The notes under the pieces: generated by a model | The model's input: the letters and a program-made list of their open reading frames with translations, nothing else | Database searches by the model: none | What the model was told of the DNA's origin: nothing | In this document: positions 34,729 through 47,019 of the stretch, in pieces | Numbering within the stretch: position 1 is the first letter of the stretch | Layout: every line of letters starts with the position of its first letter | DNA from: Pilimelia columellifera | Lineage (GTDB): Bacteria; Actinomycetota; Actinomycetes; Mycobacteriales; Micromonosporaceae | NCBI RefSeq assembly: GCF_039532605.1 | Contig: NZ_BAAARY010000002.1 | Coordinates: 1 to 64,000 of the forward strand | Direction: 5' to 3' | DNA length: 64,000 bases | Position numbers and translations under genes: made by a program

Positions 34729-35235
34729 TCAGCGCCGCCAGCGCAGCTGCGGCGCGTCAGCCGAGCACTCGACGCGGGCCTCGATCCGCTCGTCCGCGCG
34801 GGTGAACGTCACCTCGACCCGGTGGTCAGGACCGCGTTCGACCTCGTTGGTGGCGTAGCCCGGCGCGGGTGTCCAGGACAGCAGGGTCACCTGCCGGCCC
34901 GGTCCGCAGGCGGCGATCAACGATCCGCCAGGGGTGGTGAGCACCCGGGGGGCGCCCGGCGCGCGCGACGCGGCGGCGCCCGACGCGGTTGGACCGGGTG
35001 CGGCCAGGCCGGGCGCGGCCGGAACAGCTGGAGCCGAACCTGGCGTGGCCGGTGCGGGCGGCGCCGGACTGACCGCGGCGAGCTGTCGGGCGACCTCGTC
35101 GGTGGAGAGAGGCCGGTCAGCGCCCACCCCGCCGAGGCCGTCGCCGATGAAGGCCACCGCGGCCAGTCCGGCTGCGGTCGCGCCGGCCGCCACGGCCAGC
35201 CAGACCGTGGCGGAGATCAGGACAGCGCGTCGCAT
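34729..35235 (-). CDS. Membrane-anchored Ala/Pro-rich protein of unknown function
   Basis: 168 residues. N-terminal helix (about 5-30), then an Ala/Pro/Gly-rich linker (about 55-97) and a C-terminal beta-rich domain with two Cys (AACGPG and VECSA). No family recognised. Divergent from the two-component system, with three GTTAA boxes between them, so it may belong to the same regulon. Convergent with ideR, 7 bp between stops. Confidence 0.7.
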   Translation of the reverse strand: MRRAVLISATVWLAVAAGATAAGLAAVAFIGDGLGGVGADRPLSTDEVARQLAAVSPAPPAPATPGSAPAVPAAPGLAAPGPTASGAAASRAPGAPRVLTTPGGSLIAACGPGRQVTLLSWTPAPGYATNEVERGPDHRVEVTFTRADERIEARVECSADAPQLRWRR

Positions 35236-35258
35236 GCCTGAACTATGGACCGCCGAGG

Positions 35259-35297
35259 GTTAAGCCAGGGCCCGGGCGGCGTTAAAGCGAGGTTAAG
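35259..35297 (+). promoter_or_regulatory. Phased GTTAA direct repeats (response-regulator box)
   Basis: GTTAAG at 35259, GTTAAA at 35281 and GTTAAG at 35292: spacings of 22 and 11 bp, i.e. same face of the helix, the arrangement bound by OmpR-family regulators. A matching pair lies upstream of the His/Asp-rich gene (37291-37307). Confidence 0.6.
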
Positions 35298-35327
35298 CAG
35301 CCCGCGCCGGCCTCGCCGGACGTTACG

Positions 35328-36038
35328 GTGCACGACGTGGCCCGGCTGTTGATCATCGAGGATGACGTCGATATCCGCACCATGCTGATCCGGGCGCTGC
35401 GCGACCGTGGGCACGCCGTCGACTCGGCGCCGACCGCGCTCGCGGGCCTGGAATCCGCCATGCGGGAACGACCCGACCTGATCATTCTCGACCTGGGGCT
35501 GCCGGACGTGGACGGTTTGGAGGCGCTGCGGATGCTGCGCGCCGTCAGCGGCGTCCCGGTGATCGTGGCCACCGCCCGGGACGCCGAGCCGGATCTGGTC
35601 CGCGGGCTGGACGCCGGCGCCGACGACTACGTCGTCAAGCCGTTCACCGCGACCGCGATGGACGCCCGGATCCGGGCGGTGCTGCGTCGGCGGGCCCCGG
35701 ACGCCCAGTCGGCCGGCCCGATCGTCGTCGGCGGGTTGACGCTCGACCCGTCCTCGCGGGAGGTGACGCTGGCCGGCGCGCCGGTGGAGCTGACGCCGCG
35801 GGAGTTCGACCTGCTGCGGCACCTGGCGGCCCGCGTCGGACAGGTGGTGAGCAAGCGCGAGCTGCTCACCGAGGTGTGGCAGTTGCCTTACGGCGGCGCG
35901 GACAAGACCGTCGATGTGCACCTGTCCTGGCTGCGCCGCAAGCTCGGCGAGACCGCCCAGGCGCCCCGTTACCTGCACACCGTGCGCGGGGTCGGGGTGA
36001 AGCTGGTCGACCCCTCCCCGGGTGGACCAGCCCAGTGA
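35328..36038 (+). CDS. Two-component response regulator, OmpR/PhoB family
   Basis: 236 residues from GTG 35328 (GTG 35337 also possible; neither has a clear ribosome site). Receiver: IIEDDVD, Asp55 in LIILDLGLPD, VATARD, VKPFTATAM. Winged helix: LTPREFDLLRHLAARVGQV, then VDVHLSWLRRKLGE and the RGVGVKL wing. Stop overlaps the kinase start (GTGA). Likely binds the GTTAA repeats in front of itself. Confidence 0.92.
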   Translation: MHDVARLLIIEDDVDIRTMLIRALRDRGHAVDSAPTALAGLESAMRERPDLIILDLGLPDVDGLEALRMLRAVSGVPVIVATARDAEPDLVRGLDAGADDYVVKPFTATAMDARIRAVLRRRAPDAQSAGPIVVGGLTLDPSSREVTLAGAPVELTPREFDLLRHLAARVGQVVSKRELLTEVWQLPYGGADKTVDVHLSWLRRKLGETAQAPRYLHTVRGVGVKLVDPSPGGPAQ

Positions 36039-37306
36039 GGCGCCGCCTCACGTTGCTGGTCGCTGCGGCCATGACGCTCACCCTGCTGGCGTTCCTGGCC
36101 CCGTTGGCCCTGCTGGTGCGGTCGGTGGCCGAGGACACGGCGGTGGACCGGGCCGCCCGGGACGCGCAGACCCTGGCGTTGCTGGTCGCCACCGGGGACC
36201 GCGACGCGGTGGCGCTGGCGGCCGAACGGATGAACGCGGCCGGCTCGTTCACCGTCTATCTGGCCGATGGCACGACGCTCGGGGCACCGGCGCCCGCCAC
36301 CGACGCGGTCCGTTTCGCCCGGTCCGGGCGCAGCCTGACGGTCGCCAGCGACTCCGGCCGCGAGATCGTGCTGGCCGTCCAGGGCGAGGGGGTGGCGGTC
36401 GTCCGCGCCCAGGTTCCCGAAGCGGACCTGCGCCGGGGGGTGAGCCGGGCATGGCTGATGCTGGCCGGGCTCGGCGCGCTGCTGCTGGGCCTGGGTGTGG
36501 TGGTGGCCGACCGGCTGGCGGTGAGCCTCGTCCGTCCGATGGGCGAGGTTTCCGCGGCGTCGCGGCAGCTCGCCGCCGGTCAGCTGGACGTGCGGGCGGC
36601 AGTGGCCGGCCCGCCGGAGGTGCGGGAGGCCGCCGCCGCGCTCAACCACCTGGCCGGCAGGATCCAGGAGCTGCTCCAACAGGAACGGGAGAACGTCGCC
36701 GACCTGTCACACCGGCTACGAACGCCGCTGACCGCGCTACGGCTGGAAGCCGAGACCCTGCCCGATCCGCACGCGGGCCGGGTCGCGGCGCGCATCGACG
36801 GGCTGGAACGGACGGTTTCCGCGCTCATCCGACAGGCCCGGCAGCGCGTCGCCGAGCCGTCCGGCTGCGACATCGCGGCGGTCGTGGCACAGCGGGTGAC
36901 ATTCTGGTCGGCGCTGGCCGAGGACACCGACCGGGCCATGACCAGCCAGCTGGACGACGGGCCACTACCGGCGGCGGTCCCGGCCGACGAGCTGGCCGCG
37001 GCAGTCGACGCGCTGCTGGGCAACGTGTTCGCGCACACCCCGGATGGGGTGTCGTTCTCAGTCGGGTTGACCCGCTCCGGGGACGTGGCCCGGCTGGTCG
37101 TCGCCGACGAGGGCGGCGGACTGCCCGGGCTGACTGGGCGGGGGATCAGCGGCGGCGGCTCGACCGGGCTGGGGCTGGACATCGCGAGCCGGCTCGCCGC
37201 CAGCGGGGGCGGGTCGCTGCGCGCCGGCGCCCGGTCCGACGGCCGCCCCGGGACGGAAGTCGTCCTGGATCTGGCGCTGGTCCGACCCGTCTTAACCTCG
37301 GCTTAG
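36035..37306 (+). CDS. Two-component sensor histidine kinase
   Basis: 423 residues (GTG 36035). TM1 about 5-28, extracytoplasmic sensor about 30-136 (PhoQ/CpxA-like size, one FTVYLADGT strand region), TM2 about 137-158, HAMP, HisKA with DLSHRLRTPL (His216), then a HATPase in which the N box is weak (LLGNVFAHTP) but the glycine box STGLGLDIASRL is intact. Phosphorylates the coupled regulator. Its 3' end contains the second GTTAA-type operator. Confidence 0.92.
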   Translation: MRRRLTLLVAAAMTLTLLAFLAPLALLVRSVAEDTAVDRAARDAQTLALLVATGDRDAVALAAERMNAAGSFTVYLADGTTLGAPAPATDAVRFARSGRSLTVASDSGREIVLAVQGEGVAVVRAQVPEADLRRGVSRAWLMLAGLGALLLGLGVVVADRLAVSLVRPMGEVSAASRQLAAGQLDVRAAVAGPPEVREAAAALNHLAGRIQELLQQERENVADLSHRLRTPLTALRLEAETLPDPHAGRVAARIDGLERTVSALIRQARQRVAEPSGCDIAAVVAQRVTFWSALAEDTDRAMTSQLDDGPLPAAVPADELAAAVDALLGNVFAHTPDGVSFSVGLTRSGDVARLVVADEGGGLPGLTGRGISGGGSTGLGLDIASRLAASGGGSLRAGARSDGRPGTEVVLDLALVRPVLTSA

Positions 37307-37307
37307 C
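37291..37307 (-). promoter_or_regulatory. Second phased operator, upstream of the His/Asp-rich gene
   Basis: Plus strand CTTAACCTCGGCTTAGC; read on the minus strand it is GCTAAG-5-GTTAAG with 11-bp period, nearly identical to 35281-35297 (GTTAAAGCGAGGTTAAG). It overlaps the kinase stop codon and lies 72 bp before the next ATG. Confidence 0.55.
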
Positions 37308-37378
37308 GGGCACGCAGCGCGGCCATAGGCCGGCAGCGGCGAATCTCTCCTCAGCAACGACCCTGTAGGAGGTTCAAC

Positions 37379-37738
37379 ATGAAGAAGCTCATCGTGGCGA
37401 CAGTCGCCGGAGTGGTCCTGGCCGGCGCCGGTGTGGGGACCGTGGCCTGGGCGGCGGAGCCGACGGCCTCGCCGAGCGTCCCGACCGACTCGATCGTCTC
37501 GCCGACGCCGAACGCATCACCCGACCCGACTGACCGGTTCGACGACCACCCGGGCGCAGGCCACCGCCGCCACTCCGGCGACGACGCCAGGCACCGCGCC
37601 GCCGGCCACCGCCGCCACAGTGGCGATGACGACAGTCGGCACGACGACGACCGTCGGCACGACCGGGCCCGCTCAGGCGACGACGACAGCGGCCACGGCC
37701 GCGGACGGGGCCGGGGACGCGGCGGCGACGACCGCTGA
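37379..37738 (+). CDS. Exported His/Asp/Arg-rich repeat protein
   Basis: 119 residues; AGGAGG 6 bases before ATG. Signal peptide (1-25, ending AWAA), Ser/Pro/Thr linker (to ~52), then a low-complexity region with nine His and many Asp, including GHRRHSGDD twice at a 15-residue period and a final GRGRGRGRGG. Such His/Asp clusters commonly bind divalent metals. It follows the two-component genes and the second operator, so it is the likely target of that system. No homologous family recognised. Confidence 0.8.
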   Translation: MKKLIVATVAGVVLAGAGVGTVAWAAEPTASPSVPTDSIVSPTPNASPDPTDRFDDHPGAGHRRHSGDDARHRAAGHRRHSGDDDSRHDDDRRHDRARSGDDDSGHGRGRGRGRGGDDR

Positions 37739-37772
37739 CCGCCGGGGCGGGCCCGCCTGGCTTGGGGCCCGC

Positions 37773-38093
37773 TCAGGTGTCGGGCTGCGCGGGGCCGCCC
37801 AGGTAGGGGCAGTGCCGGCAGCCGCGACCGCAGCAGCTGTCGCGGTCGGCCAGGAACCCGGCGCTGAGCACGAACAGGCCGGTCGTCGGGTCGAGATACC
37901 CGGCGGCGCCAGCGACCAGGGCCGCCCGGTGGGCGGCGAGGATGTCGTCCCGCAGGGCCGCGCCCGGGGGCAGCCGTGTCGGGTGCGGCTCGGTGAGCGG
38001 GCGCGGCGCCAGCGGCAGCCGCCGGCGCTCGCGCCGGCGGGCCGGGCGTCCACCGGTCGTGTCGTCCACACCATCGACCCTAGCTAGAGCCAT
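37773..38093 (-). CDS. DUF5522 small Cys-rich protein
   Basis: 106 residues (ATG 38093; the first ~45 residues are poorly conserved and a GTG further in is possible). The C-terminal core GYLDPTTGLFVLSAGFLADR then SCCGRGCRHCPY has four Cys, the DUF5522 signature, likely an iron-sulfur or zinc site. Function unknown. Confidence 0.8.
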   Translation of the reverse strand: MALARVDGVDDTTGGRPARRRERRRLPLAPRPLTEPHPTRLPPGAALRDDILAAHRAALVAGAAGYLDPTTGLFVLSAGFLADRDSCCGRGCRHCPYLGGPAQPDT

Positions 38094-38204
38094 CTGGCCG
38101 CCGCCGTGGACGCCCGGCGCCGGGGCGCGGCTCAGCGGACGTCGGGCGGCGTTGGGCTGGCGGCCCGCCGAGTCGCTCGCCTGGCCGTTGGCGGCGCTGG
38201 CGGC

Positions 38205-39356
38205 TCAGCCGACGTCATCGCGCCCGGTGTCCAGCAGCAGCTCCGCGGCCTGACGCTCGACGCGGCGCGAGATGAACTGCTGCGCCAGTCCGAACGCCAA
38301 CGCCCATCCCAGGACCTGCGCCGAGCTGGACAGCTGGTCCAGCCCTGGCAGGAACTGCGCCCGGATGAGCAGGATGCCGAGGATCGCGGTCAGACTTCCC
38401 AGCGGCAGTCGCAGCATCATCAGCGCCGCGGGCAGGCTGAACGGGGCGCCGTCAGTGCGCGATCGCCGCAGCGACAGCACCTCCACGACCGCGGCGGCGA
38501 CCAGGCCCATCAGCGCCACGACCGGCACGTCCGCGGCGCTGGGCCGGTCGCCGACCGGACACACGACGCCGTCCGGGCCGGTGAAGCACAGCGGCAGCGC
38601 CTCCGGCTCCCAGAGCCCGACCGCGATGAGACCAGCCACAATGGTCACGATCATGGCGGTGGCCGCGTAGATGTGGTTGCGGAAGCCACGCAGCCGCGCC
38701 TGAGACCACCGCTGCGCCGCGTACGCGGCGTCCACGGCGAACGCCAGGATCTCCCGACGTCCGCGGTCGAAGCTGTAGGCGCCGTTGTCAGCGGTCAGGC
38801 GCTCGGCCTCGACCCGGCGAAGGTCCTGCATCGGCAGCTGGCGGCGCAGGTGCGCGAGCAGACCAGGCAGGGCGCCGCGGAGCACGTCGGCAGGGGCGAC
38901 CCGGAGCAGTTGGACGGTGGCGGCGTCGATGTTCACCGCGACCCGCTGGACCTGGGCGCCAGACAACGCCGAGTACCAGCGCCGCACCGGACCCATGCCC
39001 CGCTTCTCCGCGGTCTGGCGGGCCACCGCCAGATGGGCGACGATCGCGTCGTCGATCTCATCGAGGCGAGCGGCCTCGGCCTGCTCCTCGGGAAGCAGCG
39101 AGCCGACCCCGAACCCGCCGGCCGCGGCGGCACCGGCGCCCGACGGATCGTCGCCGGACTCGTCCGCGGCCAGTCGGGCGTCGAGGCTGGCGGCGCGTTC
39201 GGCGGCGAACTGCCGGCGCAACGCCTCTACGCTGGCGATCCGGCTCAGCGCCTCCTCACGCCAGGCCGAGACGGTGGGCCCGCCGACGGTGAGCGGTGAC
39301 TGTTCAGAGACCGGCAGGGCGGTACGACGCACCCGCCCACGCAGCAGCGTCGACAT
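38205..39356 (-). CDS. Large actinobacterial membrane protein of unknown function
   Basis: 383 residues from ATG 39356 (a GTG at 39422 would add 22). The N-terminal ~220 residues are soluble, helical and charged (EEALSRIASVEALRRQF). Four or five hydrophobic helices follow (IYAATAMIVTIVAGLIAVGLW, VPVVALMGLVAAAVVEVLSL, LTAILGILLIRAQFLPG, VLGWALAFGLAQQFI). Two Cys (LCFTG, VVCPVG) lie in a probable external loop. No known family assigned. Confidence 0.75.
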   Translation of the reverse strand: MSTLLRGRVRRTALPVSEQSPLTVGGPTVSAWREEALSRIASVEALRRQFAAERAASLDARLAADESGDDPSGAGAAAAGGFGVGSLLPEEQAEAARLDEIDDAIVAHLAVARQTAEKRGMGPVRRWYSALSGAQVQRVAVNIDAATVQLLRVAPADVLRGALPGLLAHLRRQLPMQDLRRVEAERLTADNGAYSFDRGRREILAFAVDAAYAAQRWSQARLRGFRNHIYAATAMIVTIVAGLIAVGLWEPEALPLCFTGPDGVVCPVGDRPSAADVPVVALMGLVAAAVVEVLSLRRSRTDGAPFSLPAALMMLRLPLGSLTAILGILLIRAQFLPGLDQLSSSAQVLGWALAFGLAQQFISRRVERQAAELLLDTGRDDVG

Positions 39357-39484
39357 GCTCCGATCTTCGCCCGAGAAGGTGGACGATGCGGCAAGATCCG
39401 GGCAAATCCGGGCGCTGGCCACTGCCTGAAGCTGACCTCGGTAGGGTCGGCCGGGTACGTGTCCGCACCGCGGGAGGAGACCCG

Positions 39485-39853
39485 ATGAGCAAGCCCACCA
39501 TCGATCCGATCACCGAGCCGGCCCCGGCCGACCTCGTCGTGGAGGATTTGACTGTCGGAGACGGGCCGGAGATCGGGGCGGGCCAGAACGCCACCGTCCA
39601 CTACGTCGGCGTCTCCCACTCCACCGGCCAGGAATTCGACGCGTCCTGGAACCGTGGCGAACCGTTCGACTTCCCGGTCGGCAAGGGCCACGTCATCGCC
39701 GGGTGGGACAAGGGCGTCGTCGGCATGAAGGTCGGCGGCCGGCGCAAGCTGACCATCCCCCCGCACCTGGGCTACGGGGACCGTGGGGCTGCCGGCGTCA
39801 TCAAGCCGGGCGAGACGCTCGTCTTCGTGGTGGACCTGCTCGACGCCCGCTGA
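39485..39853 (+). CDS. FKBP-type peptidyl-prolyl isomerase
   Basis: 122 residues; GGGAGGAG before ATG 39485. One FKBP domain: VHYVGVSHSTGQEFDASW, PFDFPVGKGHVIAGWDKG, KLTIPPHLGYGDRG, LVFVVDLLDA, with the usual active-site Tyr, Asp, Trp and Phe residues. No signal peptide, so a cytoplasmic folding helper. Confidence 0.95.
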   Translation: MSKPTIDPITEPAPADLVVEDLTVGDGPEIGAGQNATVHYVGVSHSTGQEFDASWNRGEPFDFPVGKGHVIAGWDKGVVGMKVGGRRKLTIPPHLGYGDRGAAGVIKPGETLVFVVDLLDAR

Positions 39854-39868
39854 GCGGGACAGGCAGAA

Positions 39869-39934
39869 GCTGAGCCGGGGCCGACCGCGTGGTCAGCCCC
39901 GGCTCAGCGCGTCACGCGGGCCGCCTGGCCCGCG
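39869..39934. terminator. Double hairpin between convergent FKBP and nrdJ
   Basis: First hairpin: arms 39869-39886 and 39891-39908, 17 of 18 Watson-Crick plus one G-U, loop GCGT. Second: CGCGGGCC (39915) / GGCCCGCG (to 39934), loop GCCT. Together a strong two-way transcription barrier. Confidence 0.75.
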
Positions 39935-39940
39935 ACGGCG

Positions 39941-43861
<3,921 letters not shown>

Positions 43862-43923
43862 AATTCCCCCTTGGCTGCCCGCGGCCCGCTCGCCGCGTGG
43901 TGGTGATGGTGGTTGGAGTGGTT

Positions 43924-44418
43924 CTAGGAGGTGCGGCCACCGGCCGGCTGGCGTCCGGTTTCGGCTCTGGCGACGGCGGCGGCCCGCAGCGTCGCGATCT
44001 CGTGCTCAAAGTCCGTCAGCGACTCGAACGACCGGTAGACGCTGGCGAACCGCAGGTAGGCCACCTCGTCAAGGTCGCGTAGCGGGCCCAGAATGGCCAG
44101 GCCCACCTCGTTGCTGGGGATCTCGGCGGTGCCCCGGGCCCGGATCGACTCCTCGACCTTCTGGGCCAGCACGGCCAGATCGTCGTCGTCGACCGGCCGG
44201 CCCTGGCACGCCTTGCGGACCCCGCTGATCACCTTGGCCCGGCTGAACGGCTCGGTCACCCCGCTGCGCTTGACCACCGCGAGGATGGCCTCCTCGACCG
44301 TGGTGAACCGCTTGCCGCATTCGGGGCAGGAGCGGCGGCGGCGGATCAACTGGCCGTCGTCCACCTCACGGGAGTCGACGACCCTGGAGTCGGAAAACCG
44401 ACAGTACGGACACCGCAC
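43924..44418 (-). CDS. nrdR: Transcriptional repressor NrdR
   Basis: 164 residues from GTG 44418 (GGAG 7 bases upstream), beginning directly with the zinc ribbon VRCPYC ... CPECGKRF, then an ATP-cone (VVKRSGVTEPFSRAKVISGV). Senses ATP/dATP and represses ribonucleotide reductase genes. Directly upstream of nrdJ on the same strand, as in Streptomyces nrdRJ. Confidence 0.97.
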   Translation of the reverse strand: MRCPYCRFSDSRVVDSREVDDGQLIRRRRSCPECGKRFTTVEEAILAVVKRSGVTEPFSRAKVISGVRKACQGRPVDDDDLAVLAQKVEESIRARGTAEIPSNEVGLAILGPLRDLDEVAYLRFASVYRSFESLTDFEHEIATLRAAAVARAETGRQPAGGRTS

Positions 44419-44489
44419 GCTGTTCTCCGTTCCTTGGCCGACCGGCCGACACGCTACCCTGTCCCTACGAGCTATCCCCCGCCGGGACC

Positions 44490-44528
44490 CAACAGGTAGG
44501 CGAGTTACATGGCTGCAACTACTACATG
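44490..44528. promoter_or_regulatory. Weak NrdR-box-like pair upstream of nrdR
   Basis: CAACAGGTAG (44490-44499) and CTACTACATG (44519-44528) keep parts of the CWATATATWG core. Centre spacing is 29 rather than the usual ~31-32 bp, and matches are partial, so this is tentative. Confidence 0.25.
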
Positions 44529-44661
44529 TGGGGGTGACGGTAAACCTCACCGAGGGCGCTGTGCAAGTCGACACGGCGTTCGACACGCCGGGCTATCCAG
44601 GTCTCACCCTGGGCGCCGCACCGGCCCGCTCGCGGTGGTCGGGCCCAGCGCGCCCGGTTCG

Positions 44662-44677
44662 TCGTACACATGTTTGA
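44662..44677 (+). promoter_or_regulatory. SOS (LexA) box of lexA
   Basis: TCGTACACATGTTTGA, 14 of 16 to the actinobacterial palindrome TCGAAC-4-GTTCGA form, 79 bp upstream of the lexA start. Indicates autoregulation. Confidence 0.7.
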
Positions 44678-44755
44678 AAAGCCCCGCTCGGCCAGCTACG
44701 GTCACCAATGACGTTTCGCGTACAGAAGCGGCGGCGGCGACGGAGGGATCGGGAC

Positions 44756-45529
44756 GTGGGCGACAGCGAACGAGGCGACGCCGACCGGAGCGGTGCCGAC
44801 CGTGGCGGCCGGGCCGCCCGCCCGCCAGCCCGCGCCGGCCGCCGAGCAGCGCGCGCCCTCGCCAGCCCTCGTCCGCTCGCCGCGGTCGGCGGGGAGGCGC
44901 TCGCTGACCTCACCGGACGGCAGCAGCGCATCCTGGAGACCATCCGCGACTGGGTGGACCGACGCGGCTACCCACCGAGCGTCCGGGAGATCGGCGAGGC
45001 CGTCGGGCTGGTGTCGCCGTCCAGCGTTGCCTATCAGCTCAAGGAGCTGGAGCGCAAAGGCTACCTCCGGCGCGATGCCAATCGGCCACGCGCCGTCGAC
45101 GTCCGGCTTCCGGACACCCGTGTCGCCGAGCCCGCCGACACCATGGGTCCGCCGACTCCCGCCTTCGTGCCGCTGCTGGGCCGGATCGCAGCCGGGGCCC
45201 CGATTCTCGCCGAGCAGTCGCAGGAGGACGTCTTCCCGCTGCCGCGTGAGCTGGTCGGCGAGGGCGACCTGTTCGTGCTCCAGGTGCACGGCGACTCGAT
45301 GATCGAAGCCGCGATCTGCGACGGTGACTGGGTGGTGGTGCGCCAGCAGCCCAACGCGGACTCAGGCGACATCGTCGCCGCCATGATCGACGGCGAGGCC
45401 ACCGTCAAGACCTACCGGCCGAGGGACGGCCGGGTCTGGCTGATGCCGGCGAACTCCGCCTACGAGCCGATCGCCGGCGACGAGGCTCGCATCCTGGGGC
45501 GGGTCGTCACCGTCCTGCGTCGGATCTGA
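44756..45529 (+). CDS. lexA: SOS repressor LexA
   Basis: 257 residues from GTG 44756 (GGAGGG 8 bases upstream; an ATG at 44708 lacks a site). After a ~48-residue Arg/Ala-rich extension comes the winged HTH (TGRQQRILETIRDWVDRRGY, SVREIGEAVGL), then the S24 peptidase domain: cleavage site Ala146-Gly147 in RIAAGAPI, Ser181 in GDSMIE, Lys218 in ATVKTY. Cleaves itself when RecA filaments form. Divergent from nrdR. Confidence 0.96.
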   Translation: MGDSERGDADRSGADRGGRAARPPARAGRRAARALASPRPLAAVGGEALADLTGRQQRILETIRDWVDRRGYPPSVREIGEAVGLVSPSSVAYQLKELERKGYLRRDANRPRAVDVRLPDTRVAEPADTMGPPTPAFVPLLGRIAAGAPILAEQSQEDVFPLPRELVGEGDLFVLQVHGDSMIEAAICDGDWVVVRQQPNADSGDIVAAMIDGEATVKTYRPRDGRVWLMPANSAYEPIAGDEARILGRVVTVLRRI

Positions 45530-45577
45530 CCAGCCCGAAACTGGTAGCGCCGCACCAGCTTCGCCTGGGCCGCCGCG

Positions 45578-46951
45578 TCAGCGGCGGCCACCGTCAGCGG
45601 TGACGTCGCGGTCGGGCTTCGCCGTCATCGGCTTGCCGTAGACCCCGCCACGCGTGCGGCCACCGGCTGAACCCCCGGTGGCACCCGCCTTGCCCGACGG
45701 CCAGACGCCAGCGGCGTCCTCAGGCGGCACCGGCGATGGCGTCGACGTGGCTCTCGTCGCCGGTGTGCCCGACGCCTGCCCCTTCTTCCGGCCGGCGCCG
45801 GACCTCCCGGCCCGGGCCGGCCCTGCCGGACGCGGCACCGTCGGTTCGGCGGCTGCGGCGCGGCGGGACCGGACGATGCCGACTACGCCCAGCGCCACCA
45901 ACACCAGGCCGACCCCGCCGACAGCGCTCACCAGCGTCGTCAGGTCGCTCAGACTCAAGGTCGACAGGATCGACCGCTCGTCGCCAGCAGGCTTCGCCGC
46001 TGGCGGGGCTGTCGCCAGGACCGTCGCCTGGTCGTAGGCGCGCAACACCGGGTCGACGCCCGGCGACTGCGCTGTCTCCGACACCGTCACGAACCTGGCG
46101 CCATCAGGGCTGTAGCTGATCGCTTCGCCCCAGGGCTCGTCGGGCAGCGGGGTGACCCTTGGCCTACCGGTGGTCAGCGCCTTCACGAGGTCGCCGTCGG
46201 GCACATCGAACTCGAAGGCGTCGGCGTAGCTGCGCAGCGCCACCCGGTTGCCGTCCGGAGCGCTGGCGGCGCCGGTGACGGTGATCCGACCGATCATGCC
46301 CAGCGGGTTGCTGGTGTTGGTGCGCGGCAGGTCAAGCTGACCCACCTGGACCAGCGGCGTCTCCTGGCCCTTCACCAGCGGCCCCGCGGCGCGGTAGATC
46401 AGCGCCTTGGCGCCCTTCGTGATGAGGTGCGGCGTACCGTCCTTGGCGATGAGGAGGGCCTCGGCGTCCCGGGCGCCGTCGGGGTACCGCAGCCGGAAGA
46501 TCTCTGGGCGCTTGCCGCCGGTGACAGGCATCCGCCACAACGCGACCCGGTCGCGGTCGGCGGTGTTGTCGCCGGTGTCGGCGATCCACAGCGTCTTGCC
46601 GTCCGGTGAGAGAGCCAGGTCCTCCGGGTCACGGGGTTCGCTGGCGAACGGAACAGCATCGATGACCTTGCACTTGCGGTCGAGGAGGAAGACCCGCTTG
46701 CGCTCCTCAAGATCACTGCCGTCGTTGACCGCGACGTACCCGCTGGCGGTGGCGACCAGCCCGGACAGTTCGACGGTGCGCTCGTCGTTGATGGCGCACA
46801 ACTTCGTGCCCGCCTCCGCGACAGCGGCCAGGCCCGCGCCAGCGACCGCGGGAGCACCCGCGAATGATCCGGCTGCCGCTGCGACCAGCGTGGCGGCGAC
46901 GGCGACAGCGACCCTGGCGCCGGTCGTGATCAGATGAGGCACTGAGCGCAT
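45578..46951 (-). CDS. Exported beta-propeller-like protein with C-terminal anchor
   Basis: 457 residues from ATG 46951 (a longer frame to 47017 is possible). Signal peptide to about residue 40. A ~280-residue beta-rich domain has propeller-type repeats (DPEDLALSPDGKTLWIADTGDN, GEAISYSPDGARFVTVSE). A helix (about 345-368) and a ~90-residue basic Pro/Ala/Gly tail follow, apparently cytoplasmic. No enzyme motif identified. Between convergent lexA and hflX on the hflX strand, 68 bp after hflX. Confidence 0.75.
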   Translation of the reverse strand: MRSVPHLITTGARVAVAVAATLVAAAAGSFAGAPAVAGAGLAAVAEAGTKLCAINDERTVELSGLVATASGYVAVNDGSDLEERKRVFLLDRKCKVIDAVPFASEPRDPEDLALSPDGKTLWIADTGDNTADRDRVALWRMPVTGGKRPEIFRLRYPDGARDAEALLIAKDGTPHLITKGAKALIYRAAGPLVKGQETPLVQVGQLDLPRTNTSNPLGMIGRITVTGAASAPDGNRVALRSYADAFEFDVPDGDLVKALTTGRPRVTPLPDEPWGEAISYSPDGARFVTVSETAQSPGVDPVLRAYDQATVLATAPPAAKPAGDERSILSTLSLSDLTTLVSAVGGVGLVLVALGVVGIVRSRRAAAAEPTVPRPAGPARAGRSGAGRKKGQASGTPATRATSTPSPVPPEDAAGVWPSGKAGATGGSAGGRTRGGVYGKPMTAKPDRDVTADGGRR

Positions 46952-47019
46952 TCGGTCAGTGTCGCACGTCACCCGATTGGCGCCGCGCCCCGACGCGGCG
47001 TGCCGGGGCGCGGCCAAAA

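Noticed and set aside
43862..44755. Cobalamin riboswitch for the B12-dependent reductase
   Set aside because: No B12-box-like core or multi-stem layout seen; class II nrdJ is normally not under this riboswitch.
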